Part shown: positions 8,899 through 12,483 of the stretch, in pieces
Layout: every line of letters begins with the position of its first letter
Numbering within the stretch: the stretch's first letter is position 1
Assembly: GCA_030156305.1 (NCBI GenBank)
Contig: JASGMZ010000068.1
Location: 1 to 12,483 of the forward strand
Reading direction: 5' to 3'
DNA length: 12,483 nucleotides
Source of the DNA: Bacteroidales bacterium
GTDB taxonomy: Bacteria; Bacteroidota; Bacteroidia; Bacteroidales; UBA12077
The notes under the pieces: generated by a model
The model's database searches: none
Told to the model about the DNA's origin: nothing
The model's input: only the letters and a program-made list of their open reading frames with translations
Program-made: the position numbers and the translations under genes

Positions 8899-9945
8899 TT
8901 ACAAATTAAATTTTACAATTGTCGGATAAGGATTTGCTGTAGTTCCATATATTATTTTATCATCTTCACTAACAGCAAATGTTCTTAAGTTAATATCAGT
9001 TTTTAATTTCTTTACTAATTTCCCATTCCAATCAAACACCAATATTGTATTAAATATAAATGCATTCCCCATCATTTCCATCATTCCCAATTCTGAGTAT
9101 AATATATAAAAATAGTTTTTAGTACTATACAAATTTTTATACCCAATAATATTTTCTTTTACTAAGGCAGTCCTGTTATTGGAGGATACAATTTGGGGAT
9201 AATTAAAATAATATGTTTTTATCTTTTCAATTAAAAGGTCTTCTTTTACTTCACATACTTCTAATATAGATCCTACAATTGAAACATATGCAAATTTGTT
9301 CGATTCTGGTTTTGTTGTAATTTCTCCTTGATATGTAGAGCCTAATTCAACCTGGTTATATAATTCAACTTCATCTCCTACAGGATATTTTTCCTGAATA
9401 GAAATTATTTCACCAGCTTTATTAATAATTGCAAACTGGCCATCTTTTAATTGTCCTTTTCCTATATATAAAGAATCATTTAATCGATTTACAGTATAAA
9501 TAAAATTATCGTCACGTTTCTTTATTTTAAGTATGCCAGGAGTATAACTATTTGGATTTGCTATTAAACTATCTATACTATAATACATATATCCAACGGG
9601 ATTAATAGCAGAAACTACAAAGGCATTATTTTGCTTATTACACTCAATAAACAAAGGCCACATTAATTCACCCGGCCCGTTACCTTTGGTACCAAAACGA
9701 AACATTAATGAATCTGTTTTGATGTTAAAGAGAGCAAAATAAAAATGCTCTGTTTCATCAATTACAAATAACAAACTATCCAATAAAGCAATTTCATCAA
9801 TATCATGTAACAATGTATCTTCAATAGCTAATTGTTCATGATAAATATGAATCTCATTATTTGACAAATCCAAGATTGAGCTTGGTTTCTTACATGCAAA
9901 AAAGATAAGAAATACAATAATTGAAAATTTGAAAAAAAATTTCAT
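8899..9945 (-). CDS. 6-bladed beta-propeller lipoprotein, BF3164/TolB-like (cassette A)
   Basis: Predicted 348-residue exported lipoprotein. The signal peptide has lipobox IFFAC (Cys18). The body is built of repeated short beta-strand units with recurring patterns such as DSLLFVID, ILVFDWNGKLVKKL and AVSEDDKIIYGT, expected of a six-bladed propeller. The segment RFGTKGNGPGEL (83-94) is the conserved G-x-GPGE turn of Bacteroidota BF3164-like/TolB-like lipoproteins. Genes of this family are commonly found next to NVEALA-type peptide genes in Bacteroidota (recalled family knowledge), as here, where the peptide gene is immediately upstream. A peptide-binding or scaffold role at the envelope is inference. 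It is paralogous to the gene at 11219-12241 but quite diverged. The stop is one base before the next gene's ATG. Confidence 0.82.
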   Translation of the reverse strand: MKFFFKFSIIVFLIFFACKKPSSILDLSNNEIHIYHEQLAIEDTLLHDIDEIALLDSLLFVIDETEHFYFALFNIKTDSLMFRFGTKGNGPGELMWPLFIECNKQNNAFVVSAINPVGYMYYSIDSLIANPNSYTPGILKIKKRDDNFIYTVNRLNDSLYIGKGQLKDGQFAIINKAGEIISIQEKYPVGDEVELYNQVELGSTYQGEITTKPESNKFAYVSIVGSILEVCEVKEDLLIEKIKTYYFNYPQIVSSNNRTALVKENIIGYKNLYSTKNYFYILYSELGMMEMMGNAFIFNTILVFDWNGKLVKKLKTDINLRTFAVSEDDKIIYGTTANPYPTIVKFNL

Positions 9946-9968
9946 AAAAATTTTATAATTAAATTAAC

Positions 9969-10009
9969 GTAATACGACCAAAGGTTTTTATTTACTCTGG
10001 CCGTATTAC
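9969..10009 (-). terminator. Stable intercistronic hairpin (attenuator or mRNA-processing/stability element)
   Basis: In the minus-strand RNA the arms GUAAUACGGCC and GGUCGUAUUAC pair over 11 bp (one G-U). The pairing continues with AGAG/CUUU to a 15-bp stem (9995-10009 with 9969-9983) and an 11-nt loop. It begins 10 nt after the stop codon of the peptide gene and ends 23 nt before the propeller start. No strong U-run follows (GUUAAUUUAAUU), so complete intrinsic termination is doubtful. Partial termination or protection of the short upstream message would give more peptide than downstream proteins. Confidence 0.7.
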
Positions 10010-10018
10010 AATTTTACA

Positions 10019-10243
10019 TTAGCGAGTTTGTAATCCTACTGGATCTTCAGCAACAAATGCACCTTCACACGTAAACCCATCATCAAACGTACATGTTCCC
10101 TTAAAATTATTACAGCATAAATAATCCGATCCTAAAGCTTCATAATTATTTATTATAATTCCCTTTTTATCAATTCTTAGATTAAAAAATAAAACTGCAA
10201 TAAAAGTAAAAAGAGCTACAAAAATCAATAGTTTCTTTTTCAT
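10019..10243 (-). CDS. NVEALA-like small exported peptide precursor
   Basis: Predicted 74-residue protein and the first gene of cassette A. It has a basic start (MKKK) and one hydrophobic segment (5-22), then a linker RIDKKGIIINNYEALGSDY in which NYEALG (33-38) matches the NVEALA motif that defines a Bacteroidota small-protein family. The remaining ~36 residues carry four cysteines (43, 44, 51, 59) spaced CC-x6-C-x7-C, with Gly and acidic residues, resembling the Cys-containing C termini of that family. A-L-G fits the small-x-small rule of signal peptidase I, and such an enzyme is encoded three genes downstream. However, the site lies about 15 residues beyond the hydrophobic core, farther than in ordinary signal peptides. 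There is no Shine-Dalgarno sequence; the ATG follows an A/T-rich leader of about 60 nt from the predicted promoter. Function (signal, toxin, structural peptide) is unknown. Confidence 0.78.
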   Translation of the reverse strand: MKKKLLIFVALFTFIAVLFFNLRIDKKGIIINNYEALGSDYLCCNNFKGTCTFDDGFTCEGAFVAEDPVGLQTR

Positions 10244-10273
10244 AGTTATTAAATTTTTAAAGATTAATAATTA

Positions 10274-10287
10274 GTGTTACGCAACAC
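10274..10287. promoter_or_regulatory. Palindrome GTGTT-N4-AACAC in the leader of the peptide gene
   Basis: The sequence GTGTTACGCAACAC has 5-bp arms and a 4-nt centre, sharing the TGTT-N4-AACA core of the palindromes upstream of the promoter. It falls about 20 nt downstream of the predicted transcription start, so it could be a further protein-binding site or a small RNA hairpin. The matching place in the second control region keeps only the right half (AACAC). Confidence 0.35.
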
Positions 10288-10364
10288 CATTTTTTGTAAT
10301 TACATATACAAATATAGTTATAATTTTTGTTTTTACCCCCCCGTTATATGTTTTACAACATATT
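10278..10364 (-). repeat. Duplicated control region, copy A (upstream of peptide gene)
   Basis: These 87 bp align with 12272-12357 with six substitutions and one single-base gap in a C run, about 92% identity by eye. The block spans the promoter, the homopolymer run and the proximal palindrome. It stops sharply at its upstream end: beyond 10364 this copy has a second palindrome, whereas the other copy continues with unrelated sequence. The same block in front of two related cassettes implies shared regulation and a segmental duplication. Confidence 0.88.
10309..10342 (-). promoter_or_regulatory. Promoter of the peptide cassette with G-tract at -33
   Basis: On the minus strand, TATATTTG (10309-10316) matches the Bacteroidota -7 consensus TAnnTTTG exactly. 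Nineteen bases upstream, where the -33 TTTG would be expected, there is instead a run of seven G (10336-10342). The predicted transcription start near 10302 gives a leader of about 59 nt. Lack of a normal -33 box and the palindromes just upstream suggest an activator-dependent promoter (inference). Confidence 0.6.
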
Positions 10365-10384
10365 TTCATATGTTTTACAACATA
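10346..10384. promoter_or_regulatory. Two tandem operator-like palindromes TATGTT-N4-AACATA
   Basis: The 16-mer TATGTTTTACAACATA occurs at 10347-10362 and again, identical, at 10369-10384, 22 bp apart (about two DNA turns, so on the same face). The arms are perfect inverted repeats around TTAC; the first copy gains one more A/T pair on each side (10346-10363). Both lie directly upstream of the G-run, centred at about -49 and -71 from the predicted start, positions usual for activators. The 4-nt centre resembles FNR-type spacing, but the half-site is not TTGAT, so no regulator family is assigned. Confidence 0.6.
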
Positions 10385-10385
10385 A

Positions 10386-10539
10386 TTTTAGGTAAAAGAC
10401 TTTACAAGCTACTGTTTAAAAGTATTCTAACGTTTATTACACATATTTATTTTTTCTAACGTTACGCGAAAAGGAAGGTTAACAACTCATTATAACGTTT
10501 ATTTATAAATACAGATTTTTCTTTTAAAAAATAAATTTA
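10386..10539. other. Gene-free A/T-rich spacer with three AACGTT palindromes
   Basis: Between the cassette A operators and the 25-nt repeat I see no credible gene on either strand. The stretch has three AACGTT hexamers (10429, 10458, 10494), each preceded by T: TAACGTTTA, TAACGTTAC and TAACGTTTA. No strong terminator hairpin for cassette B is evident. Confidence 0.4.
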
Positions 10540-10564
10540 GGATATTATTGGATTTTTTTGAAAA
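10540..10564. repeat. 25-nt direct repeat, copy 2 (remnant of signal peptidase 3' end)
   Basis: This copy is identical to 7638-7662, where the same bases encode the last codons of the signal peptidase (FKKIQ-stop) and adjoining DNA. Here it is downstream of the cassette B thioredoxin-like gene and in the same orientation, without a peptidase gene in front. The best reading is that cassette B once ended in a signal peptidase gene that was deleted, or that this is a junction scar from insertion of cassette A. Confidence 0.7.
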
Positions 10565-10584
10565 ATTGGGGTGTATTATACAAG

Positions 10585-10677
10585 TTATTCAATATGATTT
10601 AAATATTTACTATATTGAATTAATTCAAGATAATTCTCTAATTTTTCCTTACTATCATTATTTAAAATAAAAACAAC
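10585..10677 (-). pseudogene. Possible 30-codon gene fragment (thioredoxin-like?)
   Basis: Between two stops there is a 30-codon open stretch: VVFILNNDSKEKLENYLELI, then ten more residues ending YLNHIE. It has no ATG. Its strand-then-amphipathic-helix character loosely recalls the strand after the CxxC helix in the neighbouring thioredoxin-like lipoproteins (compare FIFFTYSNNYNFLEDFLL). It lies between the intact cassette B thioredoxin-like gene and the signal peptidase remnant, where a deleted gene would be expected. The length is short enough for chance in A/T-rich DNA, so this is tentative. Confidence 0.22.
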
Positions 10678-10701
10678 TTACACAAATTTAAACAATTAAA
10701 A

Positions 10702-11226
10702 TCAGTGGGTTTTAATGTCCTCTAAGGAATCCTTATATATATAATCTAATACTTTACTCAAATTTTCATTAGGACTTAGAATAGATCCTTGAGCAATAAT
10801 TTCATTATTAGAATTTACTATTATAGTTCTATCACCTTCAAATAAAAAGTTGTTAGCTGTTAAAAAGAGATTATCTTGATCCATCACCACATTATTTTTT
10901 AATCTTTCCTGTTTTGTTAAATAGTGTATAAATGATTGATTAACACCATGAACAATAAAATAAATACATGAATTCATTTCCTTTTTTTGAAGTATTGATT
11001 CCCAACCTTGTAACTCACTAAGGCATTCAGGGCAATTCGTTTCAAGAAGAACTAAAATAGTATATTCACTTTTTATACAACAATTAAATTCGAGACTATC
11101 TGGAAAAATAATACAACTAAACTGCTTCGCTTTTTCTTCTTCCTGAGTAGTTGTAGAATTATTCTTATTGACACAACCAACAGCAACTAAGCAAATGATA
11201 ATAATATAATAAAATAAATTATTCAT
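10702..11226 (-). CDS. Thioredoxin-like lipoprotein with CPEC motif (cassette B)
   Basis: Predicted 174-residue envelope lipoprotein with a clear lipobox VAVGC (Cys18) and a polar Asn/Thr/Gln/Glu linker. The redox-like core is a strand YTILVLLETN followed by Cys65-Pro-Glu-Cys68 and a helix (LSELQGWESIL), then CIYFIVHGV, a helix, and the strand TIIVNSNNEIIAQGSI. The CxxC plus strand-helix order fits the TlpA/thioredoxin fold. The residue before TIIV is Arg where redoxins usually carry a cis-proline, as in the cassette A counterpart, which also lacks it. Additional cysteines at 38, 49 and 50 precede the active motif. Its ATG overlaps the end of the propeller gene by 8 nt (ATGAATAA), so translation is coupled. 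It is a distant paralogue of 8343-8897. No signal peptidase gene follows, only a remnant. Confidence 0.72.
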   Translation of the reverse strand: MNNLFYYIIIICLVAVGCVNKNNSTTTQEEEKAKQFSCIIFPDSLEFNCCIKSEYTILVLLETNCPECLSELQGWESILQKKEMNSCIYFIVHGVNQSFIHYLTKQERLKNNVVMDQDNLFLTANNFLFEGDRTIIVNSNNEIIAQGSILSPNENLSKVLDYIYKDSLEDIKTH

Positions 11227-12241
11227 TTTGAGGTAATTTATATTTTGTTAATGGCTGATCTTTAAATTTATTAATCCCATAAATGATTCTATTTTCTTCA
11301 TCAATGGTAAATCCAACTATAGGATCCTCCAGTTTATATAAACAAACTGGCTCTCCTTCTATTGTGAACACCTGAATATATGACCCTTGTCGCCAACTAT
11401 CATCTCCTTGAAGTAGAGGTTTTCCTGCATATAAAGCATAGATATAACCATTAGTGGTTAATACACTATAATAACAAATATTGTAATCAACCTTACCATT
11501 TGACAATTCCTTTGTTTTAAGATTGTCTTTTGATTTTACTCTAAGTGTTTTTATTAAATCTCCATCTTGATTAAAAATTTGAATAATATCAAATATATTG
11601 TAAGCCAAAACTATATTTTTAGTAGCATAATTATAATCAAGTTGTGCTTCTGCCCAAGAAACTTTTACTCCTTTTGGATACTCTCCTTTATTACTTATAA
11701 TATTTTCATTATTATCAAAATATATTAACCTGGCATTCTCAATATTACCTGATCCAACAAAAGTACTATCATTTAAAACACCTATTTTATACATTCCGAA
11801 AGAGTTCACAGGTAAATAAACAGATTTTAAATTTTTAAAAGTCCCAATATCACTATTAGTGTAATAAAATAATTGTTTTTTCATATCATCAAAAAACCAA
11901 ATATTTTTCTTCTTATCCACCTTAATATCTGTCACATAATTAAATTCTTCGGGGCCATCTCCAAAAGGACAAATGCTATCAACTAATTTATTTGTTTTAA
12001 TATTTATTACATATACAAAAAAATTTTCCTTTTTATACAGTTTAGAGTCAGCAACAAAAATCAGAGAATCAACCTGATTAATTAAATAAGGACTAGCAAA
12101 ATGACCTACTGGCCCAACATTCTCACTTTCCAGGAAGTATTCTTTTTCGAATGATTTTACAAATATGGTACCGTTGTCGTTTTTGCAACTAGCTAACAGT
12201 ATAAAGATTACTAAAAGAATATTCCAAGTCTTAATTTTCAT
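11219..12241 (-). CDS. 6-bladed beta-propeller lipoprotein, BF3164/TolB-like (cassette B)
   Basis: Predicted 340-residue exported lipoprotein with lipobox LLASC (Cys19). Repeating strand units (DSLIFVAD, KKNIWFFDD, IIQIFNQDGDLIKTL, VGFTIDEENRIIYGI) indicate a beta-propeller. The family turn appears as FGDGPEEF at 93-100, compared with FGTKGNGPGEL in the cassette A protein. It is the first gene of cassette B and starts about 55 nt after the predicted transcription start in the second copy of the control region; unlike cassette A, no small peptide gene stands before it. The next gene overlaps its last 8 nt. Role unknown; family members are typically envelope lipoproteins of uncertain function. 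Confidence 0.8.
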   Translation of the reverse strand: MKIKTWNILLVIFILLASCKNDNGTIFVKSFEKEYFLESENVGPVGHFASPYLINQVDSLIFVADSKLYKKENFFVYVINIKTNKLVDSICPFGDGPEEFNYVTDIKVDKKKNIWFFDDMKKQLFYYTNSDIGTFKNLKSVYLPVNSFGMYKIGVLNDSTFVGSGNIENARLIYFDNNENIISNKGEYPKGVKVSWAEAQLDYNYATKNIVLAYNIFDIIQIFNQDGDLIKTLRVKSKDNLKTKELSNGKVDYNICYYSVLTTNGYIYALYAGKPLLQGDDSWRQGSYIQVFTIEGEPVCLYKLEDPIVGFTIDEENRIIYGINKFKDQPLTKYKLPQNE

Positions 12242-12302
12242 AATAAAAAAATTTATAGATAACTAAAGTACTACGTAACACCATTTTTTGTGATTACATA
12301 TA

Positions 12303-12335
12303 CGAAAATAGTTATAATTTTTGTTTTTACCCCCC
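12303..12335 (-). promoter_or_regulatory. Promoter of cassette B with G-tract at -33
   Basis: The minus strand reads TATTTTCG (12303-12310), one base off TAnnTTTG, with six G (12330-12335) ending 19 nt upstream, the same spacing as in copy A. The weaker -7 box and the run one G shorter could make this copy less active. The predicted start near 12296 gives a leader of about 55 nt. Confidence 0.5.
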
Positions 12336-12338
12336 ATT

Positions 12339-12356
12339 ATATGTTTTATAACATAT
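12339..12356. promoter_or_regulatory. Operator-like palindrome ATATGTT-N4-AACATAT
   Basis: A perfect 7-bp inverted repeat around TTAT, in the same place relative to the promoter as the proximal site of copy A. The arms are unchanged while the centre differs (TTAT against TTAC), the pattern expected if the arms are read by a dimeric protein. Only one site is present here. Confidence 0.55.
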
Positions 12357-12357
12357 T

Positions 12358-12483
12358 GCGTAGGCCGAAACACTGCTAAACTACTATTTAGTGCATCTTA
12401 GAAAACACCAGTTTTTTTTAGTGGCGTAATAAAAAACGTCAAGAACAAGGCTTGCGAAGAATTGGCAGCCAGGAGTTTACTGA
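12358..12483. other. Window-edge segment of different composition, possible 3' end of a minus-strand ORF or dispersed repeat
   Basis: From 12358 the sequence is richer in G+C than the cassettes. On the minus strand a frame open at the window edge ends at a TAA at 12398-12400; its 28 codons include SQALFLTFFITPLKKTGVF before the stop. The opposite strand is also open there. I cannot tell a gene end from a dispersed repeat. A weak inverted repeat CTAAA-N6-TTTAG lies at 12376-12391. Confidence 0.25.

Larger units (their letters stand above)
12272..12357 (-). repeat. Duplicated control region, copy B (upstream of propeller gene)
   Basis: The 86-bp partner of 10278-10364. It keeps the -7 region, homopolymer run and one palindrome with the same spacing, and ends where the sequence turns less A/T-rich. 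Direct orientation relative to copy A means recombination between them would remove cassette B and leave a single promoter in front of the peptide gene. Confidence 0.88.

Noticed and set aside
10274..10459. 61-codon plus-strand open frame over the control region
   Set aside because: It runs through the promoter, operators and G/C run of a regulatory block and encodes a Phe/Tyr-rich composition expected of A/T-rich noncoding DNA; no family resemblance.
8390..12241. Similar N termini MKIK-x2-NIL of signal peptidase and cassette B propeller as evidence for domain shuffling
   Set aside because: The DNA differs at many codon positions and such Lys/Ile/Leu-rich starts are common in A/T-rich membrane-targeted proteins.
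10278..12357. CRISPR-like or transposon terminal repeats
   Set aside because: Only two long imperfect direct copies, each tied to a promoter; no inverted termini, target duplication or transposase gene in the window.

Overview
The window looks like chromosomal DNA of a Bacteroidota (Bacteroidales/Marinilabiliales-like) bacterium. Start codons lie in A/T-rich leaders without clear Shine-Dalgarno sequences, several promoter-like sites carry the Bacteroidota -7 element TAnnTTTG, and the protein families (BF3164/TolB-like propeller lipoproteins, a NVEALA-type small peptide) are typical of that phylum. Every credible gene is on the minus strand, so transcription runs from high to low coordinates.

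Right part (about 7640-12360; visibly more A/T-rich). There are two related cassettes. Cassette B (12241 down to 10702) has a propeller lipoprotein followed by a thioredoxin-like CPEC lipoprotein. Cassette A (10243 down to 7643) has a 74-residue NVEALA-like Cys-containing peptide precursor, a stable intergenic hairpin, a propeller lipoprotein, a thioredoxin-like CGFC lipoprotein and a type I signal peptidase. Both cassettes start with the same ~87-bp control region (about 92% identical). It holds a -7 box, a run of 7 or 6 G at the -33 position, and a palindrome TATGTT-N4-AACATA, which is present twice before A and once before B. A 25-nt exact copy of the 3' end of the signal peptidase gene lies downstream of cassette B, so B is probably a duplicated cassette that has lost its peptidase gene.

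Left part (1-7603; less A/T-rich). This is a tripartite efflux operon in the order lipoprotein membrane-fusion protein, RND permease 1, RND permease 2, TolC-like outer-membrane protein (cut by the left window edge). The two permeases are dissimilar and only one base apart, which suggests a heteromeric pump of MdtBC type. The MFP gene starts 39 nt after the signal peptidase gene, with its own possible -7 box in between.

Working model (inference): the NVEALA-like precursor is inserted in the inner membrane, cut near an A-L-G site by the co-encoded signal peptidase, oxidised or reduced through the thioredoxin-like lipoprotein, and handled by the propeller lipoprotein at the envelope. The adjacent RND/TolC pump may export it or may be an unrelated neighbour. 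I know of no established function for such loci.
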